Positions 25,433 to 33,256 of a DNA stretch of 64,000 nucleotides are shown here, piece after piece. The notes below the pieces were generated by a model that was not told where the DNA came from, did not search any database, and saw nothing but the letters and a program-made list of their open reading frames with translations. This DNA is from Mesostigma viride (lineage: Eukaryota > Streptophyta > Mesostigmatophyceae > Mesostigmatales > Mesostigmataceae). Made by a program: the position numbers and the translations under genes. The stretch spans positions 2,839,252 through 2,903,251 of the forward strand of contig RPFO01000406.1 in NCBI GenBank assembly GCA_009746045.1. The letters run 5' to 3'. Position 1 is the first letter of the stretch; each line of letters begins with the position of its first letter.

Positions 25433-27713
25433 GATGTGTGTCTGTATACCGATGGTGTCGTATACCATATTGCAGGCTGTGTGTGTGAGGCGCGTGCATT
25501 CCTTTGACTAGGTTTGCTTGCACCGATACACTACACACAGTTAATTAGTTGCTCAGATAACTATGTTTCTTCCATCCCTTTCCCTCCCCCCCCCCCGCTC
25601 CGGGCAACGGCATATAAGCTCCACAGGGATGCCCATCCGTAATTGGTCCATGGGACCCTTTTTCCTTTTGGCTGCAGCCATGGTGAGATTATACCTCTTG
25701 ATCTCAGTTAATGGTATCTTTATGTGCTGGCACCTTCCGACACATGTTGCCGCCTTGTCGCAGTTAGTACCACCCAAAACGCTTCACGGGTCGGCGGGCA
25801 GCGTGCTATGCTAACAACCCTTATCAGGGAATAATGTGACATATGCATGCTAAATGGCCCCCTCGCGGCGCTGTCGGCCTGGAGCCCACATAGTACGGCC
25901 CACTGACGTGACTGTGACGATGAGCATAGCTGTCGATCCCTCGTGCACGCATGCGAGGCACTTTGGCCTGACAGTCCACCGTCCCCTGCCTGTGCTGCAT
26001 GGTGTATACATACGACATATGTGCGGCCTGCCAGCCACCGCCCCGCCCGGCTCGTGCAACTTTGAGGACGCGGCCGGCGTGACCATCGTGCCGGTCGGTG
26101 CCACCTGTCCCAAGGAGCTTCTCGTGGAGGCCGCGTATGCGCTGGCGCTCGCAAACTGCACGACGAACGAGTTCAACCTCAAGGAGCTCATGGGCGACAT
26201 GGTGCTCGCGTACTTTAAGACCATCCCGGCGTGCGCGATCGAGTCGAGCCTGCTCTGGCTTGATGATGCTCGCCGCCGGCACCTCCTGCAGAGCCCTACG
26301 GCCTCCTACTTGCTGCTCCTCCGTGTCTACGTGGGGTCTCGTGCGGAGGGCCAGTCCATCCTCGACGTGATGAACTCCTATGCCTTTGGCAACTTCCTGG
26401 TCGAGACCCTGAACGTGAACGTGGCACAGCAGAGTGACGTGCTGGACGTTCAGGCGTCGCTCGTCCAGGTGGGGGCGGCCATGTCAGACCCCCACTTCAC
26501 GACCCCCACGGGTGACAAGTTTGACTTCAACGGCGTCGCGGGCGGCAGCTACTGCATCATCACAGACAAGCAGGTGCAGGTTAACGCGCGCTTTGTGGGC
26601 GCGGCCGCGAGTGAGGCATCTTCCTCCCCCAAGCCAGACACGCGCACGTGGATGGACCAGGTGGCCATCATGCACGCCAGTAACCGCATCCTGATCGGCG
26701 CAGCGTCGCCTGCAGGGACGCCGTTTGCGCTCTCCTTTGGCTCCCTGGCGGTCAACGGGGTGAGTAGTGTCAGCACTGCTCGAGCGCAGCTTGCATATCC
26801 TCCTCAGTGGCTGCAGTAGCCTTATTATCTTGCATCTTCCCAGATGGTAGCTGTTAAGTGATGGCCGCAAGTATAGCACTGATGTGAGTTAGCTAAGTAA
26901 TATCGGAAACTTTTTGCCACTGCGGCACCAAAGTTCGGAGTATTATTTATGCCGGCAAGGTTGACTGACCAGCATCCTTTGCGCTTCCGATATTATTTAG
27001 CTAACTGTGTGGCTATTGGTGTATAACAGGGTGGGCATGCAGTTGCCATCAATGTGACAAATGACGCACCAACGGTAGCCCTATTATCACGGGTCTTTGC
27101 ATGTACCTTGACCTCTTTTTGCTACATATGCACTTTTGTGTAAATAGATCTAGGCGGTTTGTGGTCAGGGTTCTTGTTTTGAAGGCCGTTTGTGGGGCTT
27201 GCCCTTTTTGTGTATTTTTTCCGGTATTCTTAGTCTCGATCCTCAAATCAATGGCCTCGACCAGGGCTTGATGAACTGACAATCAGACACAAACTTTTTC
27301 TTGACACCTTAGGGTTTTTTTGTTTGTTGTACATGGCTCGATTGTCTCTCGCGCTAACAAAAACGTAGGAGCCGGTCATCCCCCACACGCTCCTGTCCAA
27401 GCTGCCGTCGGGCACGACGGTGCTGCGTAAGAAGTCCCGCACAACCATCACCATCCCTGCGGTTGCCGTGATCGAGGTGGAGGTGGTGCGCGCCGGCTTC
27501 TGGGAGGCAGGCCGGGGCCCGGGCAAGAACTTCCTCAACCTGCATGTGAAGCACTTCAACGGCACCCAGACGGCACATGGCGTGCTGGGCCAGTCGTTTG
27601 TCTCACGCAGCCAGGTGCCGGCGGAGGGCAGCGCGGCACGCTATGCCACCAGCGGCATCTTTGCGGTGGATTGCCAGGTTAACCAGTTCTTTGTTGGCCA
27701 CGGTGACAACTAG
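2559..27713 (+). CDS. Split gene: LRR, Cys-module and vWD/root-cap-like chimeric protein (exon chain; 5' end not found)
   Basis: Thirteen exons join without breaking phase: 2559-2645, 3307-3378, 4575-4646, 15032-15103, 17125-17228, 18983-19072, 20899-20988, 23495-23578, 23996-24082, 24579-24692, 26035-26759, 27030-27074, 27369-27713. All have AG acceptors and GT donors. The LRR exons start with one carried-in base and end with two. The module exons all start with two bases and end with one. The product would be plant-type LRRs (LSGxIP), an LRR C-cap, five short disulfide-type modules, and a domain resembling plant root-cap/vWD proteins ([16 protein letters not shown] and HGVLGQSF), which suggests a secreted or wall-associated protein. 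No start codon or signal peptide is visible, so further 5' exons are expected. LRR exons may also be missing between 4646 and 15032. Joining the LRR half to the module half rests on phase continuity, not on a transcript. Confidence 0.7.
3077..3170. repeat. (CT)n dinucleotide microsatellite
   Basis: About 37 CT units followed by CACT and CGCG variants. It sits in the intron just upstream of the 3307 LRR exon and acts as a long polypyrimidine stretch. Confidence 0.97.
3307..3378 (+). CDS. LRR exon (exactly 72 bp)
   Basis: GCACAG acceptor and GTAAGC donor. It reads [20 protein letters not shown] and continues LDVL: one full 24-residue plant-type LRR in one exon, the usual layout in plant LRR receptor genes. 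Confidence 0.9.
3636..3840. mobile_element. Foldback MITE in intron
   Basis: About 205 bp that is almost entirely an inverted repeat. The left arm has CGTAGGCCT, then CTCGGCAAA, then CGGTACTTTACCGGGATAAA. The right arm has the complements in reverse order, with only a few mismatches and a loop near 3728-3745. No coding capacity. Inferred to be a non-autonomous DNA transposon that folds into a long hairpin. Confidence 0.85.
4575..4646 (+). CDS. LRR exon (exactly 72 bp)
   Basis: GGGCAG acceptor and GTAGGT donor. It reads [20 protein letters not shown] and continues LSEL, in the same phase and register as the 3307 exon. Confidence 0.88.
4711..4925. repeat. 10-bp minisatellite, TCGCACTCTR unit
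   Basis: About 20 tandem copies of a 10-bp unit, first mostly TCGCACTCTA and later TCGCACTCTG. The ordered switch suggests two expansion events. Confidence 0.95.
4926..5330. repeat. CTCCC/CCCCT-rich polypyrimidine tract
   Basis: About 400 bp of almost pure pyrimidine (CTCCCC units of varying length, later CCACTC). It is open in several frames only because it lacks purines. The predicted Pro/Leu and Gly/Glu proteins are not genes. The complementary strand is G-rich. Confidence 0.95.
5540..6400. other. Intron sequence without recognised features
   Basis: No LRR exon or conserved domain was found. A short GAATT repeat lies near 5952-5976. Confidence 0.4.
6721..8990 (+). pseudogene. PiggyBac-like transposase pseudogene (DDE_Tnp_1_7 type)
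   Basis: From ATG at 6721 the frame encodes an N-terminal region like that of the intact transposase at 34657 ([15 protein letters not shown]), a basic patch ([15 protein letters not shown]) with acidic segments, and the catalytic domain. It is broken by in-frame TAG (7060) and TGA (7411), a frameshift near 8090-8097, and TAA (8819). After the TAA a decayed Cys-rich tail can still be read ([10 protein letters not shown], then [11 protein letters not shown]). The three catalytic aspartates are still visible ([23 protein letters not shown]). It sits in an intron of the LRR gene, in the same orientation. Inactive. Confidence 0.88.
9532..10018. repeat. Segment bounded by 64-bp direct repeats with an internal Pol III B-box-like site
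   Basis: The 64-bp sequence starting TCCGCGGAATCTCA and ending GACGACAATGTA occurs at 9532-9595 and 9955-10018 with about three differences. The intervening 359 bp contains GTTCGATTCC (9909-9918), a perfect tRNA B-box, so a tRNA-derived SINE is possible. Alternatively this is a small LTR-like or duplicated segment. Confidence 0.6.
10101..10165 (+). repeat. SINE tail fragment
   Basis: Starts CGTTTTCCGCGGACCGGCAC and runs to about CAGAATA. The same 3' region ends the SINE copies at 32745 and 53195. No A or B box remains, so it is 5'-truncated. Confidence 0.75.
10197..11386. repeat. About 85-bp direct repeats flanking repeat-family copy 1
   Basis: Similar sequences beginning GTTCAAAACTG and ending CACCAGTTATTTTTAGCA lie at 10197-10284 and about 11305-11386, on either side of the first copy of the TTAAGATCACTG repeat. 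This suggests a local duplication or element-terminal sequence. Confidence 0.55.
10284..11030 (+). repeat. TTAAGATCACTGAGC repeat family, copy 1
   Basis: The unit runs from TTAAGATCACTGAGC to AGAGAAAACCGA (747 bp). Two further copies follow. No coding frame above about 95 codons is conserved, there is no clear TIR, and the family is unknown. Confidence 0.8.
11891..12643 (+). repeat. TTAAGATCACTGAGC repeat family, copy 2
   Basis: 753 bp, nearly identical to copy 1 along its length. It is followed directly by copy 3 at 12644, head to tail. Confidence 0.85.
12644..14216 (+). repeat. TTAAGATCACTGAGC repeat family, copy 3, interrupted
   Basis: Its first about 128 bp (12644-12771) and last about 610 bp (13607-14216) match the other copies. 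The middle (12772-13606, about 835 bp) is unrelated and replaces the GGGTGGGAGGGAGGG stretch. The replacement has no TIR or target duplication that I could define. Confidence 0.8.
14217..15031. other. Intron sequence; pyrimidine tract and short telomere-like tract
   Basis: A pyrimidine-rich run follows repeat copy 3 (14217-14251). At about 14691-14720 there is a short degenerate tract (AGGGTTAAGGGTTTAGGGTT) like plant-type TTTAGGG telomere repeats. It has only about four units, so chance cannot be excluded. No exon seen. Confidence 0.4.
15032..15103 (+). CDS. LRR exon (exactly 72 bp)
   Basis: GTGCAG acceptor and a consensus GTAAGT donor. It reads [20 protein letters not shown] and continues PRYK, a plant-type LRR in the same phase as the other three. 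Confidence 0.87.
15186..15390. repeat. GGGGA-rich purine tract
   Basis: About 200 bp of irregular GGGGAGG and GGAAGG repeats in the intron. Almost purine-only. Confidence 0.85.
16079..16132. repeat. Poly-G and GGGA tract
   Basis: A run of about 15 G followed by GGGAGG-type repeats. Intronic. Confidence 0.85.
17125..17228 (+). CDS. LRR C-terminal cap exon
   Basis: GATGCAG acceptor and GTAAGC donor. It reads [19 protein letters not shown] and continues to a GYTCP end. SxNNxxLCG is the typical C-cap that closes plant LRR domains. It accepts one carried-in base like an LRR exon and leaves one base, which switches to the phase used by every following module exon. Confidence 0.82.
17280..17400. 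repeat. AT-rich imperfect TACGATATTAA repeats
   Basis: Several copies of TACGATRTTAA and TTAATATTAAGATATTA in about 120 bp. Intronic, no gene. Confidence 0.5.
18055..18768. repeat. Compound array: (GGGGAT)n, then (GGGAC)n, then (GGGGAC)n
   Basis: GGGGAT hexamers fill about 18055-18530 with rare GAGGAT variants. GGGAC pentamers follow (about 18534-18590), then GGGGAC hexamers (about 18590-18750) with one CAGGGA variant, and a short return to GGGGAT. It is open in many frames without being coding. Strong G-quadruplex potential on the + strand. Confidence 0.97.
18983..19072 (+). CDS. Cys-rich module exon 1 (90 bp)
   Basis: TTGCAG acceptor and GTAAGG donor. It reads [18 protein letters not shown] and continues [11 protein letters not shown]: four cysteines in a roughly 30-residue module with the D-x-x-C, P-x-C and C spacing shared by the next four exons. 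Starts with two bases and ends with one. Confidence 0.82.
19073..20898. other. Intron sequence without recognised features
   Basis: No further module exon, TIR pair or domain seen on either strand. Confidence 0.4.
20899..20988 (+). CDS. Cys-rich module exon 2 (90 bp)
   Basis: TACAG acceptor and GTACGT donor. It reads [18 protein letters not shown] and continues [11 protein letters not shown], clearly homologous to module 1 and closer to the DxGC consensus. Confidence 0.87.
21353..22460. repeat. 27-bp minisatellite with 8-bp extended variants
   Basis: More than 35 copies of a 27-bp unit (CCCTAGTGGGAGCATGGTGG then ATCCAAG). Some units carry an extra CCCTAACG or CCCTGAAG, which makes 35-bp units. 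Mixed order of the two variants implies block duplications. Each unit carries a GGATCC site. It lies in the intron between module exons 2 and 3. Confidence 0.97.
23495..23578 (+). CDS. Cys-rich module exon 3 (84 bp)
   Basis: GGACAG acceptor and GTAAAT donor. It reads [18 protein letters not shown] and continues PICVRGTCY. Same C, DxGC, PxC, C pattern and phase as its neighbours. Confidence 0.87.
23996..24082 (+). CDS. Cys-rich module exon 4 (87 bp)
   Basis: TTGCAG acceptor and GTAAGT donor. It reads [18 protein letters not shown] and continues [10 protein letters not shown]. Same module pattern and phase. Confidence 0.88.
24579..24692 (+). CDS. Cys-rich module exon 5 (114 bp)
   Basis: TTGCAG acceptor and GTGAGC donor. 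It reads [18 protein letters not shown] and continues PFCLYFG to GRAGICS. It carries about 9 extra residues between the last two cysteines but is otherwise the same module. Confidence 0.86.
24995..25245. repeat. (GTGC)n/(GTCC)n tetranucleotide array
   Basis: GTGT, then a long GTGC array, then mixed GTCC and GTGC units. Intronic. The Cys/Val/Arg and His/Thr/Ala reading frames are artefacts. Confidence 0.95.
25252..25430. repeat. (GA)n with (GACA)n
   Basis: GAGA runs around a GACA tetranucleotide block (about 25280-25322), directly after the GTGC array. Intronic. Confidence 0.95.
26035..26759 (+). CDS. vWD/root-cap-like domain exon (725 bp)
   Basis: TGCCAG acceptor and GTGAGT donor. Its two leading bases complete the codon left by module 5. 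The 241 codons hold an N-terminal region (CNFEDAAG to [18 protein letters not shown]) of a type often seen in algal extracellular proteins, then [34 protein letters not shown] and [18 protein letters not shown]. That order matches the plant root-cap family (PF06830), itself vWD-like: DPHF, FxFxG, YC, xxxINAxFxG, W. GC-rich compared with the introns. Likely secreted; function unknown. Confidence 0.85.
26887..27006. mobile_element. Short foldback MITE in intron
   Basis: AGTTAGCTAAGTAATATCGG at 26887 is the inverse of the sequence ending TATTATTTAGCTAACT at 27006. The arms are 22 bp with about two mismatches and the element is 120 bp. GTG lies on both sides and may be a 3-bp target duplication. 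It sits in the 270-bp intron between two root-cap exons. Confidence 0.75.
27030..27074 (+). CDS. Small root-cap-like exon (45 bp)
   Basis: TAACAG acceptor and GTAGCC donor. Fifteen codons, [15 protein letters not shown], in phase 0 on both sides. They bridge the 26035 and 27369 exons without breaking the frame. Confidence 0.72.
27369..27713 (+). CDS. Terminal root-cap-like exon with stop
   Basis: ACGTAG acceptor. 114 codons then TAG at 27711-27713. It contains [21 protein letters not shown] and [16 protein letters not shown] is the recognisable C-terminal signature of the root-cap family. No transmembrane segment or GPI-type tail is seen, so a soluble secreted product is most likely. Confidence 0.85.
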   Translation, partial: EPVIPHTLLSKLPSGTTVLRKKSRTTITIPAVAVIEVEVVRAGFWEAGRGPGKNFLNLHVKHFNGTQTAHGVLGQSFVSRSQVPAEGSAARYATSGIFAVDCQVNQFFVGHGDN

Positions 27714-27857
27714 ACACTTCAATGGTTTTCGAGGCTAACAATACTGAGGCGTGTCTCTCTTCATGAGATATCGTCAAATCTCATCCCTAAGTTTGGTTTG
27801 AGCATGCTTGCTGATGTGATCACTGTCCATCGTGGATGTTGAATTGTGGAATTAGTG

Positions 27858-28648
27858 ATGTTGTTGTTTTGGCCGGGCGCCCATGCACTATGGTGCCCCA
27901 GTTAGTTGTGCTCGGCAACCCGAGTGTTATCTCTTGCCGACTTTTACCTTTGAGCCGGAATAGTCCGTTCATGCCGTTGACCCGGGTCGGCAGTCATTGT
28001 TACCCTATCATGGCCGCCATTGGACAGCACGGTATGCGCTACTTGCTCTTGCGATACCGGCACCCTTCGCGGCATGACTCTGCCTGCGCCGGTTGTCATA
28101 ATCTACTGCCACCGTTGGTAGTGGCCGCTGACAGCGCTCTGGATCTTGTGATGTCGTTCTAGGCACCACTGACACTTGCCTAGGATGAATTTCCATCTAC
28201 AGAACTAACGCGATTAGGTCACAATTAGGATGGCGTATGTAGCATGGCGAATCGGTTGTTGTTTTGGCCGGGCGCCCATGCACTATGGTGCCCCAGTTAG
28301 TTGTGCTCGGCAACCCGAGTGTTATCTCTTGCCGACTTTTACCTTTGAGCCGGAATAGTCCGTTCATGCCGTTGACCCGGGTCGGCAGTCATTGTTACCC
28401 TATCATGGCCGCCATTGGACAGCACGGTATGCGCTACTTGCTCTTGCGATACCGGCACCCTTCGCGGCATGACTCTGCCTGCGCCGGTTGTCATAATCTA
28501 CTGCCACCGTTGGTAGTGGCCGCTGACAGCGCTCTGGATCTTGTAATGTCGTTCTAGGCACCACTGACACTTGCCTAGGATGAATTTCCATCTACAGAAC
28601 TAACGCGATTAGGTCACAATTAGGATGGCGTATGTAGCATGGCGAATC
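27858..28648. repeat. 395-bp tandem duplication
   Basis: Two adjacent copies (about 27858-28252 and 28253-28648) of a segment beginning TTGTTTTGGCCGGGCGCCCA, with only one or two base differences, so the duplication is recent. It lies about 145 bp downstream of the gene's stop codon and may fall in its 3' UTR. The 97-codon frame it contains occurs in both copies, but I see no reason to call it a gene. Confidence 0.93.
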
Positions 28649-29324
28649 GCTGACTGCGTTACTGTGTACGTACAGCCCGAACGAGTGTTGGTCTCATGTG
28701 ACGCACTGTAGTCCATGACTCCATGTACCTGAACAAGTTCGGCCAGTTTAAAGCTAAATCAGTGAGACAGCTAGCTATGCTAGTGTTTCCTGTTGTCTTC
28801 GTGTTTGATGCCTGCATTTGTGTGTGTGTGTGTGTGTTGGTGCTTCATGGTGTATTACGAGAAGAAAGTGCTTTCTACGGGTTGTTTTTGCCAAGCACTA
28901 GAGTTGATGGACCTGCGTGATGGGCCTGACTTATGTACACGTATGGTCCACTTCTCATGTAGCCATATGCATGGGACGTATACTTTTCTTGCGTCCACGT
29001 AGATGGCCCTGGGACCGATTTTCAAGATGGTCCGAGGATGTGTGTGAATAATCTGCACTGGTTCTGGCCTTGTGCTAGCTACATTGCCGTACCAAGAAGA
29101 AAGGTTCTTGTTCAGCCTGAACTGGTATAGCGAGTAATAATAAAGAGTGACTTTGTTTTCAACTCCACGCCTCCTTTACAAGTGATTATTATGATGGTAT
29201 GGTAATGATATGTAAGGGACCTGCGCGAATAGAAAGCGCAGTGTACATCAAATTGGTTACAATCAAAGTGGTCCAAGAAACGATAGGATCTACATAGTTT
29301 ATGTACGGCTGCATCCAGTGCAGC
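28649..29324. other. Intergenic sequence without recognised features
   Basis: A short TG repeat near 28818-28838. No domain seen. Confidence 0.4.
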
Positions 29325-31490
29325 TCTAAGGGCCGCCTACGAGCAGGCTGAGAAGGCAGACGCTCAGCAGATGGCCAAGGACCTGCGCAGCTGCCAGCAG
29401 AAGCACGACGGCAAAGGGGCCTGGTTCTGGTACAAGCGCCTCGGGCACCCGGACGGCCTCGGCCGGCCCCACCGCCACGATGTCCACGGCGCCCCAGCCA
29501 AGCGGGTTCGTACCTGGGCCGCGGCCACGGCCGAGGTCGTGGGGACAGCTGCGCCGCCCCCGCCCCTGCTCCCAGCCGCCGCCGCCCGCCCGGCCGCCCT
29601 GGCCGGCCCCGCTGGGCCCCCGGCCCCGCCTAGGTCAGCGGCGGACTACCTAGTCCCCCCACTGGTCGGCCCACTTGGCGACCCGTCCGACATGCCTCCT
29701 TTCACCTCTCGCGAGGTCACGGAGGCGGTCCAGCGCCTGCGTTATGACGCAGCCACCGGCTCCGACGAGATTCCTGCCGCAGTTGTGAAACTTGCAGCCG
29801 AATTCGAAGACACCGGTGTTATGCTGCTCTTCCGGGACATCTGCAACCGCCTTTTGCTGTCGTCGCAACCACCTGCAGCGGCCTGGCAACACAGTTTTCG
29901 CACGATGCTGTACAAGAACAAGGGGTCGCCTGCCGACCCCGGCAACTACAGAGGGGTGTGCATTCAAAGTGCCCCCCTCAAGCTTCTTATGCGGCTCATC
30001 CTGAACCGCCTGCGCACGGCCCTGGACGGTCACCTCAGCGAGACTCAGCACGGCTTCCGTTCAGGTCGCAACACAGTACAGGCGCTCTTCGCTACTCGCC
30101 GACTGGTGGAGGAACTGCAACACCTTCAGCCTGGTGAGTCCCCTTTGCACCTTGTGCTGGTGGACTTCATCAAAGCCTTCGATTCGGTTTTCTGGCCTGC
30201 GCTTTGGGACATCCTCGAGCTGTTTCGGATCCCCCGCCCCCTTATTGCTGTCATCCGCAACCTGTATGAAGGGTCCACCACTTCGGTGCGCACTTCTTAC
30301 GGGACCACGCCACCATGCCCTTTACAGAAGGGTGTGTGGCAGGGCTGCGTGCTGTCGCCCTACCTGTTCATTATTGTGGTCGAATACGTAATGATTCAGG
30401 CGCGCAAGCGATTTGCCCGCATCGTGGGTAGGGAACCAGGGGTGTAGGTCGACAACCGTTTCTGTCATGGCGGAGCGGACACGGAGATTCGGCTGGCAGA
30501 CATCATCTACGCAGACGACACCACCCTCTTCGAGGACACTGGGCACGTGCAGACATGGCTTGACTGCCTGGCTATCGAGGCCCGTGCAGTGGGGCTTGAG
30601 GTCAGCAAGAAGACAGAGGCCCTGGCGGTTGGGCTCACCCACTCACCGCCACCCCTCTATCTCCTCGACGGCTCTCGAGTCCTGTATCGGGACCGCGTCA
30701 AGCTGCTGGGCAGCCTGCTCCCCAGCTGCGAGGTTGATGTGGATCATCGCATCTCCCTCGCCTGGCACGCTTTACGCCAGTACCGGGCCCTGTGGCGCAA
30801 GCCCCTGGGCAAGATCGAGAAACAGGACCTGTTCAAGGTCCTCGTCCTTCCTGTTCTCACGTATGGGGCCGAGACGTGGACCCTCACCGCCGACCTGGCC
30901 CGCAAGCTGGACGGCGCGGTCACCAACATGCTGCGTTCCATTTTCAGAGTAGGATATGCTGCTCATGTCCGCGATGAGGACCTGTACCAGGGCATGCCAT
31001 ATATCACCAGCACCATTAAGCAGCGGCGCCTGCAGCTCGTATGACACCTAGCTCGCACCAACCAGGTAGACACCTCACGTGGCCCCCCCGCGGGACTGCG
31101 ACCAGCTCAGCCTGGCCGGCACCTCCTGACGTGGGCCGGGCCCAGTGACGTTAGACGCCGGCAAGGCCCGCACCTTCAAAGAACAGCTGTAGTAGAGGAC
31201 ATGGGGGGCCTAGGCCTCTCCGTGATTTGGACGAAGATGATGGACAAGGCCAAGTGGGCCCAGGTCATAGAGGACAACGAGCCCCCTCCTGTGGGGAAGC
31301 GCCCGCGTGTGCAAACCCGTGGGAGGCACGCCAGTGCTGTATAGATAGATGTTGTAGCTAGTAATGCTGTTAGATAGATGCCGTAGGTAGCTGATGTAGA
31401 TAGCTTAGACCGGTAGGATTGTTTGCACCCACCCATCCATCCATCGGGGTTAATGCTCCGTGACTCCCCAACGGGAGCACGAGTCTTTAA
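29325..31490 (+). mobile_element. 5'-truncated RTE-like LINE
   Basis: Open reading enters at about 29325 with no endonuclease domain, so the 5' end is truncated. The reverse transcriptase runs to about 31040, followed by a decayed C-terminal part and a 3' end near GGGAGCACGAGTCT and TTAA at about 31477-31492. The same 3' end, in inverse orientation and with a longer (TTAA)n tail, is seen at 43567, which confirms the boundary. Confidence 0.8.
29371..31325 (+). pseudogene. RTE-like LINE reverse transcriptase, disrupted
   Basis: A Pro/Ala-rich linker is followed by RT motifs: YKNKGSPADPGNYRGVCI, HGFRSGRNT, LVDFIKAFDSV (motif A), QGCVLSPYLF (motif B), IIYADDTTLFED (motif C) and LTYGAETWTLT (thumb, typical of the RTE clade). 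TAG at 30445-30447 interrupts the frame between motifs B and C, and TGA follows at 31042. Downstream, MGGLGLSVIWTKMMDKAKWA is still readable in another frame. Non-functional. Confidence 0.85.
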
Positions 31491-32221
31491 TCCAGTGCTT
31501 CATACCGGCCGATCCGACAGCAATCTGGGCCGGCAAGACCTGGATCCGGCTGTACTGGCGGCAGACACCTGGCCCTGCAAGGGTCGGCGTGGCGAATATT
31601 GTAGAAATAGTAGCTTAAAAGTAACTACTTTCATAGATACAACTCTAGTAGCAACTGGCCGGCATCCGCCCGCCACGGGCTATACGAAAAATAGTTGCCG
31701 TAGCGGCGCCGGATGTGGAAAAAAGTCCAAATGAAGCGCCCGACGTTGCCCACTGCCCACTGCCCGGTCGTACTGAACTGCTGATGAGACGATACCTGTC
31801 TCCAGGAACGAGGAAGGCCACTTGTCATAACCTTCCGGACGGCCTCCAGGCAGGCTGGCAGGCAGGCAGGCAGTTTCCCCGTACATCGACAGAGTTAGTA
31901 TCCGGCCTCAATCGGCATTCAGGGCTATCTTATTGTGATAGCTATCGAAGCTTAACCCGTCTTTTTTTACAACGCGATGTATCCCGTTGTAGGGTTAGAG
32001 CACGATGTATCGCGTTGTAATCTGACACGTGGCAGACACAGTTGATACGAGATTTTCGGTCTGAAACTCGGTAGACGGCCTCCTTACATCCCGTAGAACT
32101 CAAGAAAAAATCCCGGTATTTTTTGGATTTTTTTTGTGACAGCTGCAAACAAATATGTACCACTGAAATCAGGCATCTTCGCGGGACGAAGGTGAAGACG
32201 ACGGCGATGGCGACAGGTAGA
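31491..32221. other. Intergenic; contains a small hairpin
   Basis: No gene seen. 31967-32020 is a short inverted repeat with perfect 12-bp arms, TTACAACGCGAT and its complement. Confidence 0.5.
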
Positions 32222-32744
32222 TGCTGCGGGCCCGGCCTTTAGAGCGGGCGCAACAATGAAATAAATTATGGAGTTTGGTTTGTTGTCATAGTCCGTAGGA
32301 CTTTGGGACTCATTTCGGGACTTAATTTGGGAATTGTCCCTTGGTCAGGACTTTTGTATGGAATTATGACAGTTGTATGATTCGGACTAGTTATTTTGGG
32401 CCTAGGTTGATGTATGAGATCTTCTAGGGGCCGGCGCAGTCGCGCCGCGCTGCGTACTTTACAGCTGGTTGAGATCTTGTACTCATGCGTGGATTCTATA
32501 GGCGAGGGTCGACGTCGACCCGAGCATCTTGTGTGGACTGCCTGCTTCGGAATTCTCTGGAAGGTCGGCGCCATGTCGGCGCCACTTGCCAGCTTGGTGG
32601 CAGACCTAGGTGAAATTGGTCCGAAGGACGAGAGTCTCGTCCTCTTGGTTCGGAATGAAGAGTGTGTTATCACCTGTCTGAACCCGGGGCATTATTCCAA
32701 CTGCATTTGCTCGCTCTATCCTAAATGTAGATTGTGTAGATTGA

Positions 32745-33256
32745 TTATATGCCCTAGGATCCGGAGACGTCCGTCCTATGGTCAGCAAAATTGGTGCGAG
32801 AGGTCCCCAGTTCGATTCCGGCCTGGATTCATTTGTAGATGGCGTTTTTCCGCGTTTTCCGTGGACCGGCACTGAACGCAAATGGTTTTCACCTTGAATT
32901 AATTAATTAATAGACACGCAGTCACGTGAGCATAAGTCCTCAGTGGGAGGGGAACATGCCGGATGGAATGGATGGTATAAGCTATCTAGGTCCTAGTTAC
33001 AGGGGTGTGGGCACCGTGGCCCGAATCGCTATGAATGCCATACTTGGTCACACGCGGAGCCCCCACAGGCTTGGGGGTGGTCTCCTTCATCACTACTTCT
33101 TGCCATCTATCCTTGCGCACCATCTGCCTCCATATTACACACAAACCAGGAGGCTGCCCGGGTGTGAGCCCGTCACGTCTAGTGTAGCACATGTCCATGC
33201 CGAGTCTATCACGAAAAGTCCACGGTTTTCACCTTTGCGGCGTGCCAAATCAGAAT
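32745..33256 (+). mobile_element. tRNA-derived SINE, split by a later insertion
   Basis: A-box-like GGTCAGCAAAATTGG (from about 32780) and a perfect B-box GTTCGATTCC (32810-32819) head a body ending GACCGGCACTGAACGC, GGTTTTCACCTT and CCAAATCAGAATA. The same order occurs at 53195-53345 without interruption. It inserted in the LTR and was then split at 32896. Confidence 0.78.
32896..33223 (-). mobile_element. 5'-truncated RTE-like fragment with (AATT)n tail
   Basis: Flanked by a perfect 12-bp target duplication, GGTTTTCACCTT (32884-32895 and 33224-33235). It begins on the + strand with an AATT tail and TAGACACG and matches 37429-37757, so its 3' end points left. It splits the SINE. Confidence 0.85.

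Noticed and set aside
24959-25538. Long Cys/Val/Arg and His/Ala/Arg/Thr frames
   Set aside because: Translation of GTGC and GA/GACA arrays.
25720-26282. 144- and 152-codon - frames opposite the root-cap exon
   Set aside because: Antisense shadows of the exon at 26035-26759, which has domain and splice support.
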